Assembly (NCBI GenBank): GCA_030374735.1
Contig: JASCIV010000607.1
Location: 1 to 15,851 of the forward strand
Direction: 5' to 3'
Length of the DNA: 15,851 bases
From: Gracilaria caudata
Lineage: Eukaryota > Rhodophyta > Florideophyceae > Gracilariales > Gracilariaceae
The notes beneath the pieces were generated by a model. That model did no database searches. It worked only from the letters and a program-made list of their open reading frames with translations, and was not told the DNA's origin. Every line of letters begins with the position of its first letter. The first letter of the stretch is position 1. The position numbers and the translations under genes are program-made. Positions 8,614 to 15,851 of this stretch are shown in pieces.

Positions 8614-9136
8614 GGGTATCTGGGGGAAGTACACATCAAGGATCTGGACGGCTGCACGCGGAACGGCGGACACTGGACGAAGTGTTGGCGCTGGTCAATG
8701 ACGTGAGCCGAAATTGTAAAGCTGATGAAAAACAGAATGGAAGCAAGGCTAATCATGAATTGCTTCCATGCCTTGTAGGTGAAATGCTTGCGTCAGTGTA
8801 CGACAGTACACGACGGCTTTCTTTTTTGAGTAACATGGTTTCTTTTTGAAACGAGAGTTGAGGAGGAACCTCGTTTGAAATGGTCATTAATGAGCTCAAT
8901 TTGATGCTGAATGCCTCGCAACAAGGCATACATGACACGTTGACGTATAACACATGTTTTCTTCTTTACATTTTGACACCAAAGCGCTCTTCAATGCGGT
9001 AGATAATGACATTGTTAGCATTAAGTTCGTGCTCGTTTCACCTCTTCCCCAACATCATTTTTCCCCACGACCTCCTCCCGTTTTCTTCTTGCCACAAAGA
9101 AAACCGCCCTTTCGTCTTTGACAACCGACACCGGGA
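8614..9136. other. Divergent intergenic region between two paralogues
   Basis: The two homologous secreted-protein genes are transcribed away from each other from this region, with 615 bases between their ATGs. No strong TATA box is visible for the plus-strand gene. The last ~100 bases before 9137 are pyrimidine-rich (CCTCTTCCCC, CCTCCTCCCG), as in the leader of the subtilase gene. Open frames inside the region look like chance. Confidence 0.5.
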
Positions 9137-9733
9137 ATGAAGCCCTCATCAACTGCAGTTTTTCTATTTCTGTGCACTACAATACTCTCGTCCGTACTGT
9201 GTCAAGAGAGAAGTTCTCGAAATCCGTACGATTCAACAAAATTCGATGTGGTGTGTTCAAAAGGACTAGGGTGCATATCCGAATGTCAGCAGGCTGGTTT
9301 TTGTCTAGACGAGCGCGTGCATCGAAAGAGATCGCCATCGTACATTCTGGACGATCGCGTGCTGTTTTTGAAGGCACATGTGGTTCGGGTTACAAACGAC
9401 TCTGTGGTTGCGCTCATTGAAGAATCATTCGAAATGCCGCTTTCATTCTTCTCCGCCGAGACCTTTTCGGATCCTCCGGTGAGGCAAGCTGGGGATGGTT
9501 CAGTGGTTCCGCTTTTTGACAGGTTTTCTGAACTGAAAGCGCACGACAAAACGCTCTCTAGCTTAAGAAGCGGAGATCCGTATTGTGTTTGGCAGCGAGA
9601 CAGAGAAGACCAGTCGTTTTCAGTCGGAGAGTGTCGTGTTTCCTCTGGACAGAACGGTGCCGTTGGAACGATCTTCCAAACCACAGGTTCTTTCGGGTTC
9701 AGCTGCCGGGTGCAACGGTTTGGAAGAAGCTGA
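9137..9733 (+). CDS. Secreted Cys-rich protein, paralogue of 7940-8521
   Basis: The product is 198 residues from ATG 9137. The signal peptide core is A-V-F-L-F-L-C-T-T-I-L, with likely cleavage after S-S-V-L-C (residue 22). Mature cysteines are 40, 46, 50, 56, 150, 166 and 190. The pattern C40-x5-C46-x9-C56 with G-F-C-L-D matches the neighbour. So do the strand V-L-F-L-K-A-H-V-V, the M-P-L-S-F-F-S segment (M-S-W-G-F-F-S there), the F-x4-E-L region, and L-R-S-G-D-P-Y-C-V (I-R-R-G-D-R-V-C-V there). With C50 set aside as extra, three early and three late cysteines resemble the 3+3 disulfide arrangement of NTR domains. A dibasic stretch H-R-K-R-S follows the first Cys block and could be a processing site. 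It diverges head-to-head from its paralogue. Substrate and partner are unknown. Confidence 0.75.
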   Translation: MKPSSTAVFLFLCTTILSSVLCQERSSRNPYDSTKFDVVCSKGLGCISECQQAGFCLDERVHRKRSPSYILDDRVLFLKAHVVRVTNDSVVALIEESFEMPLSFFSAETFSDPPVRQAGDGSVVPLFDRFSELKAHDKTLSSLRSGDPYCVWQRDREDQSFSVGECRVSSGQNGAVGTIFQTTGSFGFSCRVQRFGRS

Positions 9734-10207
9734 AATAGATCGCATTATATATACTATCCAGCAACACGCAAATTATCCTTCAATTCAGGCGTAAACGAAC
9801 GAACGAGACCTTTATTTTTGAGGAGAGTGGGTGTAACGAGGAAGATCTTTGTACGTAGAGTTCTTTGATTGGCAAAAAGCCGAATTTGCAGCGATCACCG
9901 TTGGCACAACCGCGGGATGACGTCCCGATTTGGGCGCCTTTGTCGTCAAACCAAAGAACGCCATGTGGCTCGGCGGGAGTTTATGATTTCTGGCACAAAC
10001 TCGTTTTCCAAAAAACTCTGCTATTATTCATAATTTTGGCAAACTGCCACGGTTATACACGTGTTTCATATTGAGCCAAATTAACTTTACATTACGAATC
10101 ACAAAAAGCTTTGGTGATTCAATTTTCAGCGACGCTTGTTCTCGCAGAAAAGGCTACCGTTGGTACAAAAAGTGTGGGTATGATACACCCTTGTGCTTTC
10201 GTTACGA
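9734..10207. other. Convergent intergenic spacer, no gene seen
   Basis: This lies between the 3' ends of the plus-strand gene at 9137-9733 and the minus-strand gene at 10208-10846, and presumably holds both polyadenylation regions. I see no canonical AATAAA close to either stop. The short frame at 9865-10074 has no supporting feature. Confidence 0.5.
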
Positions 10208-10846
10208 TCAGCGCTTGAGATACGAGCAGCCGCGGCAGCAAACACCCGCCGGGTCGCCCACGTTCGGCAGGTATCCATCCGCGTACCGACACGCGCCGCA
10301 GCACACTCCAAACGTCCTACCTATCGGCTCCGTTCGCACGCACTCCATCACGCCCCTCCGCACCTTCTTCCAGCCGCCGATCTCCGCATACTCGCCGTTG
10401 TCATGGTCCCACTTCTTCGTCATGCGCACCTTGGCACGCGATCGGATCTGGTACGTCTCACGTTGCACGCCCTCCGGCTCGTACAGCTGCATGCCGGAGA
10501 ACTTGCCCTGTAGCAGCAGCAGCTTTTGGTTGGATGGCGGTTCGATGCGAATGCCCTTTCGACTGCAGTCGTAGCAGTTGCTGCGCGAGTCGAAACAGCG
10601 GTCTAGATATGAGCTTGAGCACGTGAACACTTCGCGCTTCGGTGGCTTTTGGGAACGGCTGCGAGATGCGATGTTTTGCTCGAAGGTTTCGGTTCGGGCA
10701 GCTTCGAGTGCCGCCATGGGTTCGACGCCAACCGTGGCGGCCGCCGGAGGAGGGTGCGCGGGCTGCGCAGATTGCGCGAGCCCGCGCACCGCGAGGAGAA
10801 CAAGCAGTGTGGCGATACAGTTCGCAAAGCGCAGCGTTGTTGTCAT
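10208..10846 (-). CDS. Secreted Cys-rich protein with doubled C-C-x-x-C tail
   Basis: The product is 212 residues from ATG 10846. The signal peptide core is I-A-T-L-L-V-L-L-A-V, with cleavage near G-L-A or Q-S-A (residues 24-27). A Pro/Ala-rich linker follows to ~50 and a basic stretch R-S-R-S-Q-K-P-P-K-R to 71. The Cys block (76, 84, 91, 94) precedes K-L-L-L-L-Q-G-K-F, and R-R-G-V-M-E-C169-V follows. These parallel T-L-L-L-R-G-R-L and R-R-G-D-R-V-C-V of the 7940-8521 protein, so I infer a distant family member. The C-terminus adds two repeats, G-V-C-C-G-A-C (182, 183, 186) and G-V-C-C-R-G-C (203, 204, 207), possibly metal-binding or disulfide knots. GC content is visibly higher than in the two neighbours. 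A TATA box lies 117 bases upstream. Function is unknown. Confidence 0.75.
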   Translation of the reverse strand: MTTTLRFANCIATLLVLLAVRGLAQSAQPAHPPPAAATVGVEPMAALEAARTETFEQNIASRSRSQKPPKREVFTCSSSYLDRCFDSRSNCYDCSRKGIRIEPPSNQKLLLLQGKFSGMQLYEPEGVQRETYQIRSRAKVRMTKKWDHDNGEYAEIGGWKKVRRGVMECVRTEPIGRTFGVCCGACRYADGYLPNVGDPAGVCCRGCSYLKR

Positions 10847-10962
10847 TGTTCAAGGGGGGTTTGTCGAAGAAGAAGAAGCGAAGGGCAGGTAATGAGGTGA
10901 GGTTACAGCTCGCAGATGGAACGCGGCACGATCGGTAGCCATGATCGCCAACTCTCACCACC

Positions 10963-10970
10963 ATTTATAG
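10963..10970 (-). promoter_or_regulatory. TATA box of the 10846 gene
   Basis: On the minus strand CTATAAATGG lies about 117 bases upstream of ATG 10846, the same distance as in the subtilase gene. The predicted leader contains a possible upstream ATG (10942), which opens an in-frame run of about 30 codons closed by TGA at 10850-10852, one codon before the main ATG. Confidence 0.55.
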
Positions 10971-11718
10971 TACGAAAGCTAGCGTATGACGCCAACAAGA
11001 GACCGCTTTTGTTTGTAATCAGCTACGAGCACTCATCGCATAGCTACTTGAGCTGTTGCCGGTGGCAGCAATGTGGAGCGGAGCTATGAGCTTCGTTAGC
11101 TTGCGTTGTTGCCATTGGACCGCGGCTAAGAGAGCTCCATTGCAGAGTGCTAGACGGAAGCGGAGGATATGAGTGTCTAACTTCAGCTTTGGTTGGGTGC
11201 GCAACATTGCCGATATAGGAGGTGAAAGGAGAGTCACACAGGAGGTTATGCATGTTTAAAGCGCCCCTTGCTTGTTGCTGTAGGAAGCACACACTAAGTA
11301 AACAAGTCTTGTTCTCGTTCCATATGTGTGTCACCGTCACAAATCTTCGACGGTGCTGTGGGCTGATAAGCAAAACAAAACCTTCACAAGGATGGAGTGT
11401 TCAATCCCACTCCGGGACGAACAGCCACACGGGATTCCCGACTCGTATATTGTTGTGGTTTCAGTTGGGGAAAGGCGAAACCTGTTTCAGCCTTGCTACC
11501 CACACTGCGGCAACTTTTTGCGGGGCAGTACGTTTAGTAACCCTTACCTTCGTACGTCATAGGAACACGTTGCTATTATAGCATCACTGCGAGTATGCTT
11601 TATGACGTGTTGCTTCTTCATTGGGCGCACACAGCGATTGTGATTAGGTCTTTAGTATCCTAGCACCCTTCCAGCTCGTCATCGCCAAAAGGATAACAAT
11701 CGTGCCCTATGCATTTCA

Positions 11719-12045
11719 ATGGCAACATGCTGTTTCAGCCTTGCTTGTTTCCCTCCTTTCTTAGTGTTGCTTCTCCTGAGTGATACAATCGCACGTGTTC
11801 ACGACCTCACTCAATTCAATCAGCGTGCCGGTTGGAGGGATGTCACCTCTTTGTCATTTCTTTCTCTGACATCTGCTATTGCAACGAAAGGAAGAAATGA
11901 CATTTCACCACAAGGCTGGAGCCTGCGACCCATAATCTTTCGAGCTTGGCATTTCTGTGCCAAATGGTCAATGAAATGTGGGGCAGACAAAGGGAATCGA
12001 ACTGTCCTTCCATGCCGCGAAATGTCCCACATTTCGTTATCGTAG
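11719..12045 (+). CDS. Possible small secreted protein, doubtful
   Basis: This is a 108-codon frame with a true ATG. Its first ~28 residues look like a signal peptide (hydrophobic F-L-V-L-L-L-L before D-T-I-A). The rest has no recognisable domain. A CTATTATAG word lies about 140 bases upstream. Two ATGs occur between that word and 11719, which weakens the case. The frame also spans both short inverted repeats of this region. It could be chance in pyrimidine-rich DNA. Confidence 0.2.
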   Translation: MATCCFSLACFPPFLVLLLLSDTIARVHDLTQFNQRAGWRDVTSLSFLSLTSAIATKGRNDISPQGWSLRPIIFRAWHFCAKWSMKCGADKGNRTVLPCREMSHISLS

Positions 12046-12105
12046 GTACGATGAGTCTGAAGGTTGAATGCAGTTGTTTCATACAAAGCGCCGAGCTTCG
12101 CATAA

Positions 12106-12436
12106 GACTTTAATTCGAGTGAACAAAACTGGCCCGTCTACAAAGCAACTTTCAAGCATTCGCAGACGCACCTGATTCGATATTTGTTGGATTGCTGTTG
12201 TCCGCGTAGAAAACAAGGAACGAATATACTTGTGACGGCTGAAATTCAGCCGCTGAATCACGAATTCGAAAGAAATGGAGTGCCGTCGAATATTCGTTTC
12301 GGAAAAGCTACACGTAAGGTTGATGGATGAACTTGTACCCTTTCTAGAAGTACCAATACAAGGGGTACAGAGTTCCAACACATTCCGTCCGAACACACCG
12401 CTCTACAAGGAAAATGTGAGGAATCTGAAAGCATAG
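12106..12436 (+). pseudogene. Possible frameshifted coding remnant
   Basis: From 12106 a 74-codon frame without ATG reads with protein-like composition (for example N-W-P-V-Y-K-A-T-F-K-H, then E-I-Q-P-L-N-H-E-F-E-R) and stops at 12328-12330. The next frame continues in the same style from 12323 (M-D-E-L-V-P-F-L-E-V) to TAG 12434-12436. That looks like one reading frame broken by a single-base shift. I do not recognise the family. The opposite strand is also open over 12079-12396, from a GTG, so the coding strand is not certain. Confidence 0.25.
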
Positions 12437-12745
12437 TGCTCCAGTTATGCCCGTCTTACAACGCTTCACACCTGCCGGAATTGTTTTGAGGGTACCGGGA
12501 CCGCATGAAACACGAGGAAATTCTCATTCGCGGCAGTAAAAAGATTGATTGTTCTGGATTGTGCGGACATACGATAAATAGTTTGAGGGTAAACTGTAAC
12601 TATGTGGCATGGTAGACATGAATTTGAATACTGTAACTTTCTACTCTAGTGTTGGTAATATTATCGAGTCGAAATATCTATCCTGTTCGTGTCCAAAATA
12701 AATTTCATGGTCCACTGCCAAAACTGCTCCAAAGACAAAAGCTTA

Positions 12746-12964
12746 TACTCGTGCAAAACACTCTTCGGCGTCAACATGAACACTAGGTCGAGGTTTGAAG
12801 GCATCTGAAACCTGAGTCAGAGCAACAAACGTATTCTCTAAAGGGTTTTGAGTTTTCGATAACGCCGGAGTTTCGGCATATCGATCTATAAATTTCCACG
12901 CCCTTTCCTGTTGCTCGGGACTATAAACTGTGCATCCAGAAGCCCATGAAAGAAAACAGATGCA
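12746..12964 (-). other. Possible coding remnant or exon, no start codon
   Basis: This minus-strand frame is open for 73 codons between two TAA stops, with no early ATG, and has protein-like content (R-A-W-K-F-I-D-R-Y-A-E-T, then P-L-E-N-T-F-V-A-L). The same frame stays open for a further ~33 codons after the stop at 12743-12745. It could be a decayed gene or an exon of a gene I cannot assemble. The family is not recognised. Confidence 0.2.
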
Positions 12965-13041
12965 TTATATCGTGGTCAGATCATGGTGAAATGCTGTTCT
13001 TTTCGAGCTAAGATGCATTCGAAGGCTGGCTGTCGATAGGA

Positions 13042-13055
13042 ATATATATATATAT
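13042..13055. repeat. AT dinucleotide microsatellite
   Basis: Seven AT units in a row in AT-rich, gene-poor DNA. Confidence 0.8.
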
Positions 13056-13883
13056 GCATTCTTATGATACTTGATTAACACTTAGGGTACATATAGAATT
13101 CTACTTGAAATCGCGGAGGGAAACCCAGTGTCTCTCTCTACGATATATGTCCAGCAGTAGTGTCCAGCATTGCTGAGCGTCTCACGTAACAATAATTGGG
13201 GCCATTTTGATCTTCGCAATAGCTTTGCAGTTGTCCAAAGGGATATGAATCCACGCTTTCCCAACCACATTTCATTTTGTCCCTCTGCAGAATTGCACTT
13301 TCACCAACTCAGCCCAACTCAAGTTTCCTTCGTTTTCAGACTCAAGACCTGAACTTCGTTACTATTTGCACATATCGATAGCTTCTAGACTGCTGTTAAT
13401 TCACAACGCCCAACTGTAGGACAAACCAAAAGCTTCACAAACACCACACAAATGCTGTTGATGTTGCAGAACATCTTTTAGAGGAGGCTTTTAATTGGTG
13501 GTCAGATTTTGGACTTAAGTGAGCAGATCCTACAACCAAGTATCGTTTTATACCCGAAGGACTACTAATTCTATTACAACAGACACGAAGTCGCTCTCAG
13601 CTGTAGTAGCTGGATTACTTTTCAAAAACGAAACGATACGTGGTGGTCTGGGCTTCCTCATTCTTTCTCTCATTTTGGCGGTGATGATCAATCTGGTGCA
13701 TTCTGTTTCATTCGATGCTCTTGACATCAAACTTCCAGGAGATGTCTAAGCTTTGCCATAACGAAAACTCAATATCAGAAAAGGAGGGCAGAAGTATCGG
13801 TTATCCTGTATCCTACACACTGGTTTATATGGGATTCATCCCCCTCTCAGAAGTATGTGGTCTCAAGGCGGGCTCTCTATCAG

Positions 13884-13890
13884 TATATAA
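13884..13890 (+). promoter_or_regulatory. TATA box of the subtilase gene
   Basis: TATATAA lies about 115 bases upstream of ATG 14001. Transcription would start near 13915, giving a leader of about 85 bases that is CT/CA-rich and has no ATG before 14001. The same spacing is seen for the minus-strand gene starting at 10846. Confidence 0.6.
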
Positions 13891-14000
13891 GTGTTGCTTC
13901 ATCCGCCTTCGACTTCCAACAACATCAAAAATCATCGTCTTCCCAAAGCATTACATCAATCCTAGTTTCAATTCAATCTTTATAGCTCTTTGACAGCATT

Positions 14001-15182
14001 ATGTCTGTTGCAGACAAATCCTTGTGTGTCATTCTCCTCCTCTTGGCGTTTGCCAAGATTGCTCAAGCACAGAGTATTCCTGGCTCTTTCATTGTTCAGC
14101 TGAGCGGAAACTGTACTGAATCGTGTCGCCAGTCTCTGCAGAGCGCGCTTGACTCAGATGCGGGTACAGCCGAATGCACTCTCGGTGAGAGCGGTTCAAA
14201 AATTGGATCGCTGACCTTCGAAGAAGTGATTTGCCCATCTTCTGCGTCCATTCAGGAAGCGTCGGTGGAATCGGTGCTACTGGCCGCGCCCAGCATTGCT
14301 TCTGGAGTTTCCATCCAGCTCGTTCAGCAGGACATGGTGGTGACTACGGCGGGGACTTCGACAGACTTGTGGGGCGTGGACGAGGCCGATGGCGGTGTGA
14401 GGAGGAAGAATGGGAAGCCTGTCAGAGATGACATGCGCACTTGCAGTATGACAAGCAATAACGGCGCTGGGGTTAACGTATGGGTTCTAGACACTGGATG
14501 CGCTCCGGCCAATGGGGGGTTGTGCGAGGGATACTACGGCGGATCTAACGTTTGTCAGGACAACAACGGGCATGGTGAGCATGTGGGAGGAACAGTGTCG
14601 CATGCAACATATGGGGTGGCTCCTTCCGCTACCCGCAGCTGTGTGAAGGTGCTTGGGGATAACGGGTCCGGCAGCTATTCGAACGTGATCAAGGGTATCT
14701 CCTTCGCCGTGGAGAATAGCGAGCTGTTTGACAATGGCGACGTGATCAACATGTCACTGGGTGGTCCCAAGTACGAGCCCGTGAACAACGCAGTGTCAGA
14801 GGCCAGGAAGCTTGGCATTTTCTTCGCGATAGCGGCTGGCAACAGCGGCCAAAACGCTTGCGACGCCTCGCCAGGGTCCACTCCCGGCGGCGGCATCTTC
14901 ACGGTGCAGGCGCACGACGAGAACTTGAAGACGGCGAGTTTCAGCAACTTTTCCACCAAGGAGCTCAAGTGTACGGACCTGTCTGCGCCGGGCGTGGCGA
15001 TCAAGTCAGTGGGCGGCTCGTTGTCAGGTACTTCGATGGCGTCGCCGCATGTGGCCGGCGCGTGCGCGATCCTGATGTCGGATGGTTTGAAGCCGACCAG
15101 GAAGAGACTGACCGCCAACAGTGTGGCTATCAGGCGTAGCGGAGCCATCAATCGCCGCTCTCTTGGACTGGCTTGCTCGTAG
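14001..15182 (+). CDS. Secreted subtilisin-like serine protease, proteinase K type (S8A)
   Basis: The product is 393 residues from ATG 14001. The signal peptide core is L-C-V-I-L-L-L-L-A-F-A, with cleavage after A-Q-A (residue 23). Residues ~26-117 resemble an inhibitor I9 propeptide: I-P-G-S-F-I-V-Q-L at the start and Q-Q-D-M-V-V near the end. The mature peptidase starts around 120. The triad is complete: Asp164 in V-L-D-T-G-C, His191 in N-G-H-G-E-H-V-G-G, Ser345 in G-T-S-M-A-S-P-H-V-A-G, with oxyanion Asn281 in A-A-G-N-S-G. The His motif carries Glu where most S8A enzymes have Thr. Many cysteines (148, 167, 175, 185, 214, 287, 324, 355) fit a disulfide-stabilised secreted enzyme of the proteinase K kind. 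The C-terminus is short and ends at the core, with no added domain. GC content rises strongly in the 3' half. The enzyme should be made as a zymogen, cleave itself and act outside the cell or in a vacuole. Confidence 0.93.
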   Translation: MSVADKSLCVILLLLAFAKIAQAQSIPGSFIVQLSGNCTESCRQSLQSALDSDAGTAECTLGESGSKIGSLTFEEVICPSSASIQEASVESVLLAAPSIASGVSIQLVQQDMVVTTAGTSTDLWGVDEADGGVRRKNGKPVRDDMRTCSMTSNNGAGVNVWVLDTGCAPANGGLCEGYYGGSNVCQDNNGHGEHVGGTVSHATYGVAPSATRSCVKVLGDNGSGSYSNVIKGISFAVENSELFDNGDVINMSLGGPKYEPVNNAVSEARKLGIFFAIAAGNSGQNACDASPGSTPGGGIFTVQAHDENLKTASFSNFSTKELKCTDLSAPGVAIKSVGGSLSGTSMASPHVAGACAILMSDGLKPTRKRLTANSVAIRRSGAINRRSLGLACS

Positions 15183-15527
15183 ATATTCGTGCTCCGGTCG
15201 TGGCGCTCTCGGTTGAGGGGGAGATGGCGTTTCTGCAGGAATTCGAGGGCCGTCCGTCACTATTGATTTCATGTTACTTGTGTTGGAGTGTACACAACAT
15301 CCCCATCCCTAGCAGACTGCAAGCGTTCTATGTTAGCGATTCTTGTCCCGCTCGGGACTGTCGAGGAGGTCGACACTCGTAAAGAGTATTCATCCCTGTT
15401 TACCACAAGGAAGGACAAAGGTTAGATACCTTTGGGGATCTGCAAAACAAAACAGAACGTGACGTGTAGGAACAAGTGATCAATTTGGTGCTCAAAGCAA
15501 CAAAACGGCTACTCAAGTAGGCACAGG
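15183..15527. other. 3' flank of the subtilase gene, no gene seen
   Basis: About 345 bases follow the subtilase stop with no supported frame or clear AATAAA. GC drops from the coding level and then rises again sharply after 15530. Confidence 0.5.
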
Positions 15528-15770
15528 TTACCCACGTTGCGGGCGTGGCCCACCGCGGCACATCGTCTGCAATGGATCATCAACGGCGCGAGCGCAGCAA
15601 ACCGCTTCGCCGCGCACGCCTTCGTCTACCGGAGCAATCGCCTTCGCCTCCAGGGCGCCGTCACCGTCGCCGCCCGTCGACGGCGCGCCGCACTCGTGAG
15701 CACCATGCGCGCGAGGCACAACGATGTGTCGCGCTCTCAAGAGGGGCGCTCTCAGGAGTTGCGCTCTCAT
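15528..15770 (-). CDS. Possible protein or exon in GC-rich edge, doubtful
   Basis: The last ~320 bases are very GC-rich. On the minus strand a frame from ATG 15770 to a stop at 15528 gives 80 residues with ordinary composition in the middle (G-G-D-G-D-G-A-L-E-A-K-A-I-A-P-V-D-E) and GC-ending codons. If real, it converges on the subtilase gene. A competing plus-strand frame is open from about 15519 to the window end (ATG 15573) but is extremely Arg-rich, which looks like a shadow. A GTAAGT word near 15840 on the minus strand could be a splice donor. The window ends before this can be settled. Confidence 0.25.
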   Translation of the reverse strand: MRAQLLRAPLLRARHIVVPRAHGAHECGAPSTGGDGDGALEAKAIAPVDEGVRGEAVCCARAVDDPLQTMCRGGPRPQRG

Positions 15771-15851
15771 CCCGAGTGGCAAACCGGCCCCGCCGTCGCG
15801 AGCGCTCCCTCACCAAGCTGGCCTCTGCTGTCCCACACTTACCCCCCACCC

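Larger units (their letters stand above)
10971..13883. other. 2.9 kb gene-poor region with decayed coding traces
   Basis: No intact gene is well supported. Weak content is listed separately: a small secreted-like frame (11719-12045), a frameshifted plus-strand trace (12106-12436), a minus-strand trace without ATG (12746-12964) and an AT microsatellite. Short inverted repeats occur: TGTCATTTCTT at 11852 against AAGAAATGACA at 11892, and GAAATGTGGG at 11973 against its complement at 12026. The frame at 13519-13749 has a membrane-like segment but opens with GTG. Confidence 0.5.

Noticed and set aside
10458..10964. 168-codon minus-strand frame over the 10208-10846 gene
   Set aside because: It is in a different frame from the signal-peptide protein, low in complexity and rich in Arg/Ala, so a shadow frame.
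13519..13749. 76-codon plus-strand frame with one hydrophobic segment
   Set aside because: It opens with GTG directly after a stop, with no ATG before the hydrophobic segment. It could be an exon, but nothing supports this.
14675..15151. 158-codon minus-strand frame inside the subtilase gene
   Set aside because: It is a shadow of the GC-rich subtilase coding sequence.
1..15851. CRISPR array, tRNA, rRNA, bacterial operon signals or an intact transposon
   Set aside because: I looked and found no regularly spaced repeats, tRNA-like cloverleaf, rRNA sequence, transposase or reverse transcriptase motifs.

Overview
The window looks like nuclear DNA of a eukaryotic microbe. It carries a PH-domain/protein-kinase-fold gene, a multipass protein rich in N-glycosylation sequons, a secreted proteinase K-type subtilase, and TATA-like boxes about 85-130 bases upstream of several ATGs. 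Genes are spaced far apart on both strands, and no gene I accept needs an intron. An intron-poor unicellular alga, perhaps a Porphyridium-type red alga, is my best guess. That is an impression only, since nothing here proves the lineage.

Layout. 1-802: no gene. 803-1911 (minus): broken copy of the next gene, with most of the kinase-like domain deleted and a PH reading frame left intact. 2454-2499: unusual double palindrome. 2597-4084 (minus): PH domain fused to a kinase fold that has lost its catalytic residues (HRN, DFE), so a predicted pseudokinase. 4085-5972: no convincing gene. 5973-7013 (minus): three-helix membrane protein with a glycosylated, Cys-rich loop. 7940-8521 (minus) and 9137-9733 (plus): divergent, head-to-head secreted Cys-rich paralogues. 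10208-10846 (minus): a third secreted Cys-rich protein, probably a distant relative, with a doubled C-C-x-x-C tail. 10971-13883: about 2.9 kb with only broken or weak coding traces. 14001-15182 (plus): complete secreted subtilase. 15528 to the end: GC-rich edge, possibly part of another gene.

The most interesting reading is the cluster of small secreted Cys-rich proteins. The first two share Cys-x(4,5)-Cys-x9-Cys followed by a strand resembling L-L-L-R-G-R, which recalls the start of netrin/TIMP-like (NTR) OB-fold domains. Three of the four proteins between 7.9 and 15.2 kb carry this type of secreted Cys-rich region and the fourth is a secreted protease. A functional link between them is speculation. 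The second theme is local duplication and decay of the PH-pseudokinase gene.
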